64,000 bases of DNA from Paenibacillus sp. FSL A5-0031 (GCF_001956295.1 NZ_MRTD01000015.1:62001-126000); one strand, 5' to 3'; positions 1 to 9,065 are shown, numbered from the stretch's first letter. Notes: generated by a model from the sequence alone, not told the origin. Program-made: numbers and translations.

Positions 1-347
1 TCTACCGGGTTTGAAAACCAGACGTAGCTGTCGCGTTTGTCCTTTAGGGCAATTTCTGCCGTTTCACGGTTGATATAGAGCTGAAGCGCGTCATTTTCTT
101 TCACTAATTCCATCGCTGACAACGCTTGCAGCTCTTTATCCGTGTTGACCGCAGTTGATTTACGTCCTGCCCCAATCACCCGGTCTTCCTGCTGAGCAGA
201 GACGGCCTCGGCTTCATTTGTACCGAGGTTTATCTGCACTCCAGCTTCTTCCTTCTTGCTGCAGCCTGCCGCACTTGCAGCAACAACGCTCGCAAGCAGT
301 GCCGCGAACAGGATGCTGGACATCTTCCTCTTACCTGTCACGACCAT
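1..347 (-). CDS. DUF5696-type lipoprotein, N-terminal part (cut by window edge)
   Basis: Only about the first 115 codons lie in the window. The ATG at 345-347 follows a GGAAGGAGAG ribosome binding site. The product starts with a basic stretch and a hydrophobic segment ending in a lipobox (ASAAGC, Cys near residue 29), so it should be an exported lipid-anchored protein. The part that follows has a low-complexity linker and then a segment (LYINRETAEIALKDK..) that resembles the start of the DUF5696 proteins found beside YIP1/NHL proteins and sugar ABC transporters in Paenibacillus. The family assignment is from memory of that neighbourhood and is not proven by the short piece. It is the last visible gene of the operon that begins at 8738. 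The gap to the upstream gene is 16 bp, so the two are almost certainly co-transcribed. Biochemical function unknown. Confidence 0.75.
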   Translation of the reverse strand, partial: MVVTGKRKMSSILFAALLASVVAASAAGCSKKEEAGVQINLGTNEAEAVSAQQEDRVIGAGRKSTAVNTDKELQALSAMELVKENDALQLYINRETAEIALKDKRDSYVWFSNPV

Positions 348-363
348 CTCTCCTTCCCGCACG

Positions 364-2421
364 CTACAATCTGAACGATAATTCCTTATAGACAGAAATG
401 GCGAAGCTGATCATCTGCTGAAGCATGCTGAATAATAATACCCCGATAAAAACAATAATTCCGATGACAACGAGTGTAAGCAGCATCGTCATAACCGTTT
501 TCCCAGCTGAATATTGATGCACTGTCATCGTACCTGTGAACAGCAGCCATGCTGACCAAATCAGGGCAACCCCATCAAGCAAATAATAGAACGAGCTTTC
601 GCTGCCTGTAATTAAATTGCTGTACAGCGTTTGAGGCAAATAAATGATAACTAATGGCATCATCGCATAAGCTGTCGCCATCACAATTTCCTTGAATTTA
701 CCTTCACCATCCATCAAGGTCGTTAAGGACCAGTTCGCAACACACCACAGAACAAAAGGCAATACGATAAAAGTTAATTCGTTCAAGCTGTTCAATTGGC
801 TTGGGTTGTTGAAATTGACGACGAAGCCGCTGTATTGCCGCTTAATAATGGTGAAGATGACAAGCAGAAACACAATGCCGAAAGCGAGCTTGAGCCTGCC
901 CTTCTGCTCGTATTTCATTTCCCAGAAGCCATTAAAGGGATGCATCATCGTGTAGAAAGGGTTTTTGATAATGCCGAACTCCTGAAAGTGCTGGCCATTC
1001 ACCTTTCTCCGATTCCACTTCATGAGGGCATAACCAAGTACAACAGCTAGTGCAACAACGAGAACAATAGTGCCAAAATGCGCGAGCACGATGCTTTTTC
1101 GATAACCCTTAAAGGCTTCGGAGTAATACTCCCTGTTGTTCCCAAGCTTGAAATAAGACATCGCCTCATGATATTCGCCTTTTTTGAGCAACGATTTGCC
1201 GATACCTAAATAGGCCACCTCCACATTTCCGTTTAGCTGAAGCACCTTCTCCCAAGCGGCTGTGGATTGCTCTGTTTTGCCATGATAAAGCGAAATAACG
1301 GCTTCCCTAATCAAGCTGCCATACCGGGTTGGCTCGAATGCCGTCAACCGTCCGTTATCTTTATCCAGCACAAGTATATGATCATCCATAATTTCAATGG
1401 CAGAGGGGGTACGGAAATTCTCCTGCTTGCTTCCTAATCCTCCAAACACGTACAGCAGATTTCCATCCTTGTCGTAAGTAAATATCCGTCCCCGCTTAGA
1501 ATCAAGCGCACTGTACATGCCTGCTTGATCCGCAGCCACATCGATGAATATGGAACTGCCCGGATTGGTCCCCGTCTTCAGAGTGCCAATATCACCCTTG
1601 GGCGGAAAATAACCCTTGCTCCGCAAAATATCAGCTCCCGATGGATTCAGCCGTTTGATCGGCCGGTTCGAATCCTCTTCTGAGGTTGAGGTGTAGATGA
1701 ACCCGTCCTCATCAAGATCGAGATTGTTAAATTCAAGCGGTATGAACTGCTCCATTTGCTGTCTCTGTGCTTTGGTCGATATCCGTTTCCAGAACAGATC
1801 AATTGGGCTGAACTTTACGCGGTTCGTTCCAATAAAGCCGATAAACTGCCCTTCATCGTCAAACTCCATCATTCCTTCGTAAGACCCGCGGCTAACGACT
1901 AATATTCGCTTCGCTTTATCAACGGCCACCTTGATTGGCGCGTACTGAAACCCTGGCCGCAGCAGCGTTGATTTAGGCTCGCCTATTGCTCGTATGAACT
2001 TACCCGCAGTATCAAATACGGCAAGTCTTCGGTTGAGTGTATCTGCCACATAGATGAGACCATCGTTTGTGCCAAATACCCCCTCCGGCTTATTCAGCGC
2101 ATCCTCTTTTCCTTCATTATCAAATTTGGAAATGACCAGTTCTTCTTGAAATTCCTTGTTTAATATAATGATTCGGTTATTGCCCGTATCCGCAATGTAT
2201 ATTCGCTCATCCTTGCCAACGAACATATCCATTGGCGAAGCAAGACGCCCACTGCTCCAATTGTCACCGTAAATGACTTGCTCCATTTTGTATGCATTCG
2301 GCGAGGGCACAGCATCTCCCCAATAGGAATACTGATAGGTATCTATTGCGGCTTCTGCAACAGGAGCGGCCGCACCGATTATGAGCGATGCGATAAATAA
2401 CGCGGCGATGATTCTCTTCAT
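364..2421 (-). CDS. NHL-repeat / TPR / YIP1 fusion membrane protein
   Basis: This is a 685-aa protein with a signal peptide (residues 1-25, ending AEA). About 350 residues of beta-propeller NHL repeats follow, shown by recurring motifs such as IYIADTGNNRI, IYVADTLNRRL and ILVLDKDNGRL. A short TPR-like helical segment lies near 385-440 (AWEKVLQLNGN, KGEYHEAMSYF). A transmembrane helix follows near 447-467, and then a C-terminal YIP1-type domain with about five membrane segments (residues about 505-680). The propeller should face outside and the YIP1 part sits in the membrane. NHL propellers usually bind protein, glycan or RNA; the role of YIP1 domains in bacteria is not known. It sits between the sugar permeases (17 bp gap) and a DUF5696-type lipoprotein, so an accessory role in the same uptake system is likely. 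No enzyme motif is visible. Confidence 0.85.
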   Translation of the reverse strand: MKRIIAALFIASLIIGAAAPVAEAAIDTYQYSYWGDAVPSPNAYKMEQVIYGDNWSSGRLASPMDMFVGKDERIYIADTGNNRIIILNKEFQEELVISKFDNEGKEDALNKPEGVFGTNDGLIYVADTLNRRLAVFDTAGKFIRAIGEPKSTLLRPGFQYAPIKVAVDKAKRILVVSRGSYEGMMEFDDEGQFIGFIGTNRVKFSPIDLFWKRISTKAQRQQMEQFIPLEFNNLDLDEDGFIYTSTSEEDSNRPIKRLNPSGADILRSKGYFPPKGDIGTLKTGTNPGSSIFIDVAADQAGMYSALDSKRGRIFTYDKDGNLLYVFGGLGSKQENFRTPSAIEIMDDHILVLDKDNGRLTAFEPTRYGSLIREAVISLYHGKTEQSTAAWEKVLQLNGNVEVAYLGIGKSLLKKGEYHEAMSYFKLGNNREYYSEAFKGYRKSIVLAHFGTIVLVVALAVVLGYALMKWNRRKVNGQHFQEFGIIKNPFYTMMHPFNGFWEMKYEQKGRLKLAFGIVFLLVIFTIIKRQYSGFVVNFNNPSQLNSLNELTFIVLPFVLWCVANWSLTTLMDGEGKFKEIVMATAYAMMPLVIIYLPQTLYSNLITGSESSFYYLLDGVALIWSAWLLFTGTMTVHQYSAGKTVMTMLLTLVVIGIIVFIGVLLFSMLQQMISFAISVYKELSFRL

Positions 2422-2438
2422 CCGTTGCTTCCCTCCTG

Positions 2439-3323
2439 TTATTCCTTCAAGCCTGATGTAGACATGGTTTGAATAATATTGCTCTGCGTTACGATAAATA
2501 CGGTGATCGGCACAAGCATCATCAGCAGTGTAACCGCAGCTACCGGTCCTGTTCTAACAAGTCCTCCGCTTGCGATTTGGCCAAAGACATAATCAACTGT
2601 TTTTAATTGCTCGCTGTAAATATATTTGTGGCTCGTTACTGAACCATTTGTCCATAAGCTTTGCAAGGAGAAAATGATTAACGTCAGCCAAGCTGGCTTA
2701 ACGATCGGCATAATAATTTGCCAATAAATTCGGTATTCACTCGCTCCGTCAATTTTGGCTGCTTCTAATAGAGCATCCGGGATTTGCTCCATGAATTGCT
2801 TCATGAGATACAATCCTAGAGTCATGCCGAAAGCAGGCAGCAAGATCGCCCAATACGTATTAATCAGACCAAGCCACGATATGATCATGTAGTTCGGCAC
2901 TTGTGTAACATAGGCGGTAAACATCAGGGAGAGTACAACGAGCGAGAACAACACTCGTTTCCCCGGAAATTTAAGCTTGGCAAGAGGATACGCCGCTGCC
3001 GAAGCAAAAATGACATGCCCCACGGTGCCCACGATAGCAATGAAAAAAGTATTGAATACGTATCTTGAGAAGGGCACCCACGAATCACTGAATATACCAA
3101 GCAAATCTCTGAAATTTTTGAAAGTAGGATTTCGAACGAACAGCTTTGGAGGAAAGGAGAAAATTTCATCCAACGGCTTAAATGCATTGCTGATTGTGAA
3201 CACAAGCGGCAATGCCATAAAACAAGCGACGCCGCCAAGCAGCAGAAACAGCAGTATATCGACTGACAAGGAACGATTCAGCCTCTTTGACACTTTAAAA
3301 GATCGTTTCATCCCTCTACTCAC
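2439..3323 (-). CDS. Carbohydrate ABC transporter permease, MalG type
   Basis: This 294-aa inner-membrane permease has about six membrane helices. It carries the EAA loop that docks to the ATPase (EAAKIDGASEYRIYWQIIMP, around residue 190-210), a hallmark of binding-protein-dependent sugar importers (MalG/LacG family, CUT1). The ORF begins with GTG, 8 bp inside the end of the upstream permease gene, so the two are translationally coupled; an ATG four codons later (3311) is an alternative start. No ATP-binding subunit is encoded nearby. In Bacillota, CUT1 importers usually share the MsmX ATPase encoded elsewhere, and that is the expected arrangement here. The substrate cannot be read from the sequence. 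Confidence 0.93.
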   Translation of the reverse strand: MSRGMKRSFKVSKRLNRSLSVDILLFLLLGGVACFMALPLVFTISNAFKPLDEIFSFPPKLFVRNPTFKNFRDLLGIFSDSWVPFSRYVFNTFFIAIVGTVGHVIFASAAAYPLAKLKFPGKRVLFSLVVLSLMFTAYVTQVPNYMIISWLGLINTYWAILLPAFGMTLGLYLMKQFMEQIPDALLEAAKIDGASEYRIYWQIIMPIVKPAWLTLIIFSLQSLWTNGSVTSHKYIYSEQLKTVDYVFGQIASGGLVRTGPVAAVTLLMMLVPITVFIVTQSNIIQTMSTSGLKE

Positions 3324-4296
3324 CCACTTTTCCCAGCAGCTTCTGCGTTAAGAGATTTGTAAGGAGCATGATACTGAACAATACCGTGGCAATCGCCGAC
3401 GCATAGCCCATCTCATACCGAATGGAGCCGTAATCAACCAAATGGGTAACAATGGTGTGTGCTGCGTAATCCACACTTGGGAAACCGATCATATAGATGG
3501 AGATCTCTGCGATGGAGAACGCCAACGTAATTTGGATAACCGCACCAAACATCAGCTGTGGACGCATAGCAGGCAGTGTTATGAACCACAATTCCTGCCA
3601 GCGGTTGCGAATGCCGTCAATGCTTCCCGCTTCGTACAGGGTGCGATCTACATTTTGCAGCCCTGCGATAAAGGCTAGAAAGGATGTGCCGAGGCTTAGC
3701 CATAGCTGAACGAGAATAAGAATGCCCAGCACATACCTTGTATCTTGCAGCCACTGAATCGGCTCCATAATGAAGCCCCACTTCATTAGAAAAGAATTCG
3801 CATAACCATAGGAGTCGCTTGCGAACAATAGCTGCCAAATCAAATAGGTATTGCCCGCAATCGATGGCGCATACAAGACGAGCGTTAGAAAAGCTCTTAT
3901 CTTCGGCCTTAGCTCGTTAATAAGCCATGCAAACAAGAAGCATGCCAAGTAACTAATCGGCCCCGTAATGGCCGCGAACAAAAACGTGTTTTTTACCGCA
4001 ATTAGAAAAATATCGTCTTGAACGAGTAGTCTTGAATAGTTTTGCCAGCCAATCCACCTAGGCTTCTCAAGAAAATTAAAATTCGTAAAGCTGAGCAGCA
4101 GCGATAATAGCACAGGGAGTACAGTAAATGTGCAGAAAATAATAAAGTATGGTGCCAGCAGCACATAAGCGTGTTTACTTTTTTTCATTTCAACAAACAT
4201 GCGCGTTAATTTTGGCTTCAGCTCTTTCCCGTGAGCTAGAATACGTGAATCGCCTTTCCCCCTTGTTACGGGGCGGGCTGCTACCTGCTGTTTCAT
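3316..4296 (-). CDS. Sugar ABC transporter permease, MalF type
   Basis: This is a 326-aa permease with a basic cytoplasmic N-terminus of about 45 residues, about six membrane helices and an EAA loop (EAGSIDGIRNRWQELWFITL, around residue 220). It is the partner of the downstream MalG-type permease and forms the heterodimeric channel of a CUT1 sugar importer. The start ATG follows GAGGGGC at good spacing. The gene lies 15 bp after the 983-aa solute-binding fusion gene in the same operon. The sequence shows a transporter subunit; the imported sugar is not identifiable. Confidence 0.93.
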   Translation of the reverse strand: MKQQVAARPVTRGKGDSRILAHGKELKPKLTRMFVEMKKSKHAYVLLAPYFIIFCTFTVLPVLLSLLLSFTNFNFLEKPRWIGWQNYSRLLVQDDIFLIAVKNTFLFAAITGPISYLACFLFAWLINELRPKIRAFLTLVLYAPSIAGNTYLIWQLLFASDSYGYANSFLMKWGFIMEPIQWLQDTRYVLGILILVQLWLSLGTSFLAFIAGLQNVDRTLYEAGSIDGIRNRWQELWFITLPAMRPQLMFGAVIQITLAFSIAEISIYMIGFPSVDYAAHTIVTHLVDYGSIRYEMGYASAIATVLFSIMLLTNLLTQKLLGKVGE

Positions 4297-4311
4297 TTAA
4301 GCCCCTCGTTT

Positions 4312-7263
4312 CTAATAAGGAAGATTAAATTCCTTGCGCTTTAATGTAATTTCCTCATTCATCGCCCTTACATATTTGTCCATCGTTTCACGCGGATCTT
4401 CTCCTTGAACGACAACACGGCGGAATGCATTATCGATGTTTCTGCCTGTCAAATATCCACCCGGAACCTCTGGAATGCCCTTAACCCATTTCATTTGCTC
4501 CTGCAGCATTTGAAAATCCTTCGTTGGCCAAGGAAGTGAAGCTAACGCTTCCATATTTGCCGTTGGGTATCTAGCAGCAGCACCCATTCGAATTTCCATT
4601 TGTCTGCCAAAAGCAACCTGCGTATCTTTGCCTGTCCACCATTTCAAGAAGGTCCACGCCTCTTCTTTGTTTTTCGCTTGCTTGAACATAATCGATGCCG
4701 AGCCTCCGCTGCCTACCTCGCGGTGGAAGGAACCATCGGCAGCAGCAACGCCTGGAACGGGTGCAAATGACCACAGCCCTTTGATCTCAGGTGCAAAAAC
4801 AGTCAGCTTGTTATACATCGTATAATCGACGATACCGATTGGCATTTCGCCTGTTCGGAAGCGGTTTGCGAAATCAGCTGCGATTGGAATCTTATAATTG
4901 ACATAAAAATCGGTCCACTTCTTGAACTCCGAAATCGATGTCTCTGAATCCAAATCACTCGATTTACCACCGTCCTTATAAAACTGGCCGCCTTGCTGAA
5001 GCAGAAACATCGCAAATGCAGGATTGGGCGGAAGCGTCATAATATTCGTCGTTGCAAGCTCATTGCCAATGGAATCAAGCGGTTTTTGCGGTAAACCAAA
5101 CTGCAAGTTATGCTTCTGGAGCGTAGGCAGCATATCATAGACATCCTGCCAAGTTTCCGGCACTTCCAAATGCAGCTCATCCTCCAATATATCTTTTCGG
5201 AAAAACATCATCGGAAACGTTTGCTGCTCAGGCAATGCGTAGTAGCTTCCTTTATATTCATAAGGCACCATGGCGCTGGCTAGAAACTGCTGCTGTACTT
5301 CCGGATAATCTGGAAACGCAGATAAATCCTGAAGAGCGCTGCGGCTCGCGTAATTCATCGGCAAGTCGTTGCCAACCTGCAAAGCAACATCCGGCCCTTT
5401 CCCCGAGACGGTTGACGGTAGAAGCACATCCGCGCTTACGAGTTTTAAATTCACATGTATGCCCGTCGTACTCGTAAAACGATCATCTATCAATCGTTTA
5501 ATGACTTGTGCTTGGTCACGAGCCGATGTTACCCATACAGTCACGCTTTGCTTCGTCTCTTCTTCATCCGAGAAATCATCGTAGTTTTCACTAAATGATG
5601 CTGCGAACGATTTGATCCCTGTTAACATCTTTGCCCATCTGGTTGCTTCGGGCTTCGGAAGCTTTACTTCTGGCGAGCTAACGATTAAATAATCCAAGGC
5701 AAGCGGCTGTTCATTGATCGTAAGCATCCATGAGCCAAGCGCGCCTACATTCGTCTTAAATGCTTCGATCCGTGATGGTACGGATTCCGGGCGGCCCGCC
5801 ATGTCCTTAAGCTGATACGCTAGTCTATTAATAATCGCTGTACGGTCATTTCCACTCTCGGATGGTCCTTCCATACTGCTCGCAATGCTATAGAGCAGCT
5901 CGCTTTGTTTCTCAAACACTTCAATCATTTCAGGGATGCGCTGTTCCAGATTGTAATCACGGAAGGTATCCGGAACGGTACCTGTATAGCTGATGATTTG
6001 GCGATACAAGGCATTTAACTCAAGAATGCTCGTTTCCACCGATCGCAATATTGGCGCCAGCTCGCCCAACGTCACTTCCATCCGCAACCGATGCTTGCCT
6101 TTAGTAAGATGGAATAAATAAGGCTCATCTTTGCTCGTTCCCAAAACATTCATTTGCCAAGAATGGTTATATGGAAACTGAACCTCTTTCAACTCCTTAA
6201 AGGGCAGCTTCCCATCTATATAAATGGAGCGCAGCGCAGACATGCCATTCAAATAGTTTTGACGGTTTTTCAAAGCGATTTGATAGAGCCCTTCTTGCTC
6301 TACTTCAATTTCCCATTCCATCCATTGTCCCGGCATTCTCCATGCCCATCCACCCATTGCATTATTGCGAAGCTTTGATACATGGTAAGGTTCGACCGCG
6401 GGAGAAGAACGATCATTATAAGGCAGCAAGCTTGGCGTAGATTTGTATAAAGCTTGCTCTGCTTGAAGCTTGATCGAAACGTCTGCAGCCGGCTTTAGCC
6501 CATCTTCTTTATACTTGCTGGCAACCTCTGCATATGTAGGAGCAATTTCCGGTGCAGACAGCTTTAACCAATCGATGACGAGCGGCTCTTTAACCGAAGT
6601 CAGCGTCAGTGTATGCTGGCCTCTCGAGAAATAAAATAAAAAAGGCTCATCATAAAAGCCCGTGTTGTCTTTAATTAAGCTTTCCTGCCACATATACTCT
6701 TCGATTTGGTTAGGCAGCAGATCATTTCCCCTTGCATCGCGATCGAAGCTTTGCTTCTCGTTTTTCCATATTCGATTGAAGGTTATGCTTCTAGCTTCAT
6801 TAAATGGCGATTGCCCATCCACTAACAGCTCCCGTTCAATATCTGAATCCTTGCCCGGCTCGCTATAAAAATGTATACCGAGATTGTATAGTCCTTCTTG
6901 CTTAACCTCGAATGCCCAGGAAATCGCACCTGAATCCTCCGTGAGAACCGCTTGCCCCTGATTGCCCGCTCTATTCTCAACGATAGAAACTTCCATTCCT
7001 TTAACTTCGCTGTAGCTCTCTCCTTCGATTACAATCGTATCGCTAGACGCCAGTTGAATAGGATCATATTTAGACAAGTATTCGTCATAACCACCCTTTA
7101 CATATGGCGTATCTAAAGCCGTCGGATGGGTATTCCGATTGCTTGCCGATGTTCCTTCAGCAGTAACCGTGCCGTTTAGTGCGGACTCTTGAAAAAACAA
7201 GGAGACGCAAACAGCTAGTGACAGAAGCAATAACGAAATGACTTTAACGCTTGGTCGCCGCAT
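4312..7263 (-). CDS. Large carbohydrate-binding / ABC solute-binding fusion protein
   Basis: The product is 983 aa, about twice the size of an ordinary sugar-binding protein. It has a signal peptide (about 1-35) but no clear lipobox. Two similar beta-rich modules of carbohydrate-binding (CBM6/35-like) character occupy about 75-235 and 262-415. Each has a motif of the type (I/K).(I/L).AE or EGESY followed by W-x-(F/W)-E(V) and QEGLY. A helical linker follows (about 420-520), then a typical solute-binding domain from about residue 575 (VTVWVTSARDQAQVIKRLID, ..YALPEQQTFPMMFFRKDIL). It probably captures a polymer or long oligosaccharide at the cell surface and hands it to the two permeases just downstream. 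The strong ribosome site GGGAGGAGGGGG precedes ATG. It is the second binding protein in this operon, after the 468-aa lipoprotein. Domain boundaries are estimates. Confidence 0.85.
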   Translation of the reverse strand: MRRPSVKVISLLLLSLAVCVSLFFQESALNGTVTAEGTSASNRNTHPTALDTPYVKGGYDEYLSKYDPIQLASSDTIVIEGESYSEVKGMEVSIVENRAGNQGQAVLTEDSGAISWAFEVKQEGLYNLGIHFYSEPGKDSDIERELLVDGQSPFNEARSITFNRIWKNEKQSFDRDARGNDLLPNQIEEYMWQESLIKDNTGFYDEPFLFYFSRGQHTLTLTSVKEPLVIDWLKLSAPEIAPTYAEVASKYKEDGLKPAADVSIKLQAEQALYKSTPSLLPYNDRSSPAVEPYHVSKLRNNAMGGWAWRMPGQWMEWEIEVEQEGLYQIALKNRQNYLNGMSALRSIYIDGKLPFKELKEVQFPYNHSWQMNVLGTSKDEPYLFHLTKGKHRLRMEVTLGELAPILRSVETSILELNALYRQIISYTGTVPDTFRDYNLEQRIPEMIEVFEKQSELLYSIASSMEGPSESGNDRTAIINRLAYQLKDMAGRPESVPSRIEAFKTNVGALGSWMLTINEQPLALDYLIVSSPEVKLPKPEATRWAKMLTGIKSFAASFSENYDDFSDEEETKQSVTVWVTSARDQAQVIKRLIDDRFTSTTGIHVNLKLVSADVLLPSTVSGKGPDVALQVGNDLPMNYASRSALQDLSAFPDYPEVQQQFLASAMVPYEYKGSYYALPEQQTFPMMFFRKDILEDELHLEVPETWQDVYDMLPTLQKHNLQFGLPQKPLDSIGNELATTNIMTLPPNPAFAMFLLQQGGQFYKDGGKSSDLDSETSISEFKKWTDFYVNYKIPIAADFANRFRTGEMPIGIVDYTMYNKLTVFAPEIKGLWSFAPVPGVAAADGSFHREVGSGGSASIMFKQAKNKEEAWTFLKWWTGKDTQVAFGRQMEIRMGAAARYPTANMEALASLPWPTKDFQMLQEQMKWVKGIPEVPGGYLTGRNIDNAFRRVVVQGEDPRETMDKYVRAMNEEITLKRKEFNLPY

Positions 7264-7281
7264 CGTTTCCCCCTCCTCCCT

Positions 7282-7312
7282 AGCAGGCTCTCTATTAAAA
7301 TAGGAGCCTGCT
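7282..7312 (-). other. Intergenic hairpin between two binding-protein genes
   Basis: An inverted repeat (AGCAGGCTC / GAGCCTGCT with inner CTATT/AATAG pairing) lies in the 68-bp gap between the 468-aa and 983-aa binding-protein genes. No T-run follows on the minus strand; the next element is the ribosome site of the downstream gene. This fits an mRNA-stabilising or partial-attenuation hairpin that lets the first binding protein be made in excess, as known from other sugar operons. Inference from structure only. Confidence 0.55.
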
Positions 7313-7331
7313 GAGAGTTTTTGACAAAATT

Positions 7332-8738
7332 TTATTTGTTGTCTTGAAGCAATTTATTCATGTTCGCTTCAAACTGCGGTTTAATTTTGTCAACTGCAGT
7401 AGACGGCGATACTTTGCCTTCTGTAATTTCTTTGACGACACCTTCAAAGAGCTTCTCGCCATCTGGAATGCCATAGTAGGAGATATACTCAATGTTGTCG
7501 GCCATCTGTTTCCGAGTATCGAGCGACTCTTTGCTTGGGTAAGAAGTTTCCCATGACTCATTGGCTAGCTTTCTGCCCTCTTCATGAAGACTAATCTCAT
7601 CAAGAATTTTCACAGCAACCTCAGCATTTTTCGAATATTTAGCTACCATGAACATATTGCCAAACGGTGTGTAGGAAACATAACGATCAGCCTTAGGGCC
7701 TTTCGGGAAGAAAACATAACCAAGTTGTTGATCCTTCATGCTATCGACAAACGTGCCAAGCTCCCAGCTGAATCCTGCATAGATAACGCCTTTGCCAGCG
7801 ATGAACTCTTTCGCTGCATCCTCAGGAACCGGCTGCATGATCGATTTATCTGTGTTGTAGAGATCAGATATGAACTGCAAGGACTCAATCGCATTTTCAC
7901 TGTTCATAGCGAATTTGTATTCTCCACTGGCATCCTTGTCCAGAGCCCCGTTGTTCGTGTAGACCATCTGCTCTGCAAATGCTTTAACTTTACCGTAAGC
8001 GCCGGTTACGCCAAATACATCTGTTTTTCCATCGCCGTCTGTATCCTTTGTTGCGGTTTTTGCAAATTCACGGAATTTATCCCATGTCCATTCGCCTTTT
8101 TGTTGAAGCTCGTATGGATCCTCTAGGCCAAGCTTCTGAACGAGCGTTTTGTTATAAAACATGCCGTACGGAGAAGGAGCTGAATCCGTCATCCCGTATT
8201 GCTTGCCGTCATAACTTCCTCCAACCTTCATCCAGCTAATATATTTCGGATCATTCAAATCCAAAAACTCATCAACTGGCTGAATGAACTGTTTGTTCAC
8301 AAGCTGTGGAAACGCCCAGAAAAGCTCGATCCTAACGATATCCGCAAACGGTGTGCCTGAGAGAGAGGTCGTCGTGAAATTTTCAATATACTTTCCATAG
8401 TCGCCGAACTTTACAAATTCAATTTTGCCGTTATATTTTTTCTCCGCATCTTCAATCAATTTGATTTGCGCTTCTTCTGCGGGACCTTTTTCTTCTACTA
8501 ATCTTGGATCAGCTCCGTCGTACCATACGCCGATTTTAATCGTCTGACCTTTTAAATCGTATTTGTTCTCTTCCGGCGCCACAGTCGCTTCTGTTGTTGG
8601 TTCAGCATTTGTCGGAGAAACTGCATTCGTTTCTTTCCCTTGATTGCTGTTAGCACCATTTTTTCCGGAGCATCCTACAATCGAAACCATAAGTATTAAA
8701 GCAATGACTGCAAACGAGCGTAATTTTAGCTTTTTCAT
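7332..8738 (-). CDS. Extracellular solute-binding lipoprotein (family 1, sugar)
   Basis: This is a 468-aa lipoprotein. The signal peptide ends in IVGC (Cys near residue 23) and is followed by a Asn/Thr/Glu-rich spacer. The mature part is a family 1 sugar-binding protein, with the N-lobe motif (GQTIKIGVWYDGADPR), FADIVRIELFWAFPQL and the later YVSYTPFGNMFMVAKYSKN region. It binds substrate outside the membrane for the CUT1 permeases encoded further down the operon. The start ATG follows GGGGGA at 6 bp. It is the first gene of the operon, with a leader of about 260 nt behind a TTTACA-17-TATAAT promoter and sites shared with the GntR regulator. Its relation to the 983-aa fusion protein (redundant, or with a different ligand) is unclear. 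Confidence 0.93.
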   Translation of the reverse strand: MKKLKLRSFAVIALILMVSIVGCSGKNGANSNQGKETNAVSPTNAEPTTEATVAPEENKYDLKGQTIKIGVWYDGADPRLVEEKGPAEEAQIKLIEDAEKKYNGKIEFVKFGDYGKYIENFTTTSLSGTPFADIVRIELFWAFPQLVNKQFIQPVDEFLDLNDPKYISWMKVGGSYDGKQYGMTDSAPSPYGMFYNKTLVQKLGLEDPYELQQKGEWTWDKFREFAKTATKDTDGDGKTDVFGVTGAYGKVKAFAEQMVYTNNGALDKDASGEYKFAMNSENAIESLQFISDLYNTDKSIMQPVPEDAAKEFIAGKGVIYAGFSWELGTFVDSMKDQQLGYVFFPKGPKADRYVSYTPFGNMFMVAKYSKNAEVAVKILDEISLHEEGRKLANESWETSYPSKESLDTRKQMADNIEYISYYGIPDGEKLFEGVVKEITEGKVSPSTAVDKIKPQFEANMNKLLQDNK

Positions 8739-8860
8739 TTAAAATCCCCCATCATTCATATTGGATTGAAATTTTAAAAAGACATGATTACGAAACGCTT
8801 TAACAAAGCTCTAGACAGAAATACCGAACAGCCCTCCTTAACGGCATAATAAAACCAGTT

Positions 8861-8874
8861 ATAAAGCGCTTACA
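8861..8874 (-). promoter_or_regulatory. cre-like site (CcpA)
   Basis: On the minus strand the sequence TGTAAGCGCTTTAT matches the catabolite-response consensus TGWAANCGNTNWCA at 12 of 14 positions. It lies about 125 nt downstream of the predicted start of the transport operon, where bound CcpA would act as a roadblock. Functional assignment is inference. Confidence 0.5.
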
Positions 8875-8970
8875 TTCTTCGCAAGCAAAAATAACCGATA
8901 TATCCATTGTTGTACAATCGGTTCGTTCTCAAGGTGCATCACTTCAATTACAAACCAACTTGGCTATGTA

Positions 8971-8986
8971 ATTAGATATACCTTTT
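8971..8986 (-). promoter_or_regulatory. Degenerate TATACC operator-like site
   Basis: ATTAGATATACCTTTT on the plus strand matches 10 of 16 positions of the perfectly repeated site at 9066-9081 and 10328-10343, with the TATACC core kept. It lies just downstream of the predicted start of the transport operon. Weak alone; listed because of the pattern around it. Confidence 0.35.
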
Positions 8987-9004
8987 AGCCTGCTTACAAA
9001 AGTT

Positions 9005-9033
9005 ATTATAATCGCAATACTATTTTTTGTAAA
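9005..9033 (-). promoter_or_regulatory. Promoter of the sugar transport operon
   Basis: On the minus strand, TTTACA (9028-9033) and TATAAT (9005-9010) are spaced by 17 bp, a near-consensus sigma-A promoter directed toward the 468-aa binding protein. The regulator gene's terminator lies just upstream, so the operon starts here. Confidence 0.65.
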
Positions 9034-9065
9034 CAATGAATATACTTAATATAGTAAAATACATT

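Larger units (their letters stand above)
8739..9004 (-). other. Long untranslated leader of the transport operon
   Basis: Roughly 260 bases separate the predicted transcription start (near 8998) from the first gene of the transport operon. I see no coding sequence, riboswitch consensus or strong hairpin in it. It holds a cre-like site (8861-8874) and one degenerate TATACC site (8971-8986), listed separately. Confidence 0.5.

Noticed and set aside
7584..8126. 180-codon plus-strand frame opposite the binding-protein gene
   Set aside because: Antisense shadow of a clear solute-binding protein gene; no start signal or protein-like motif.
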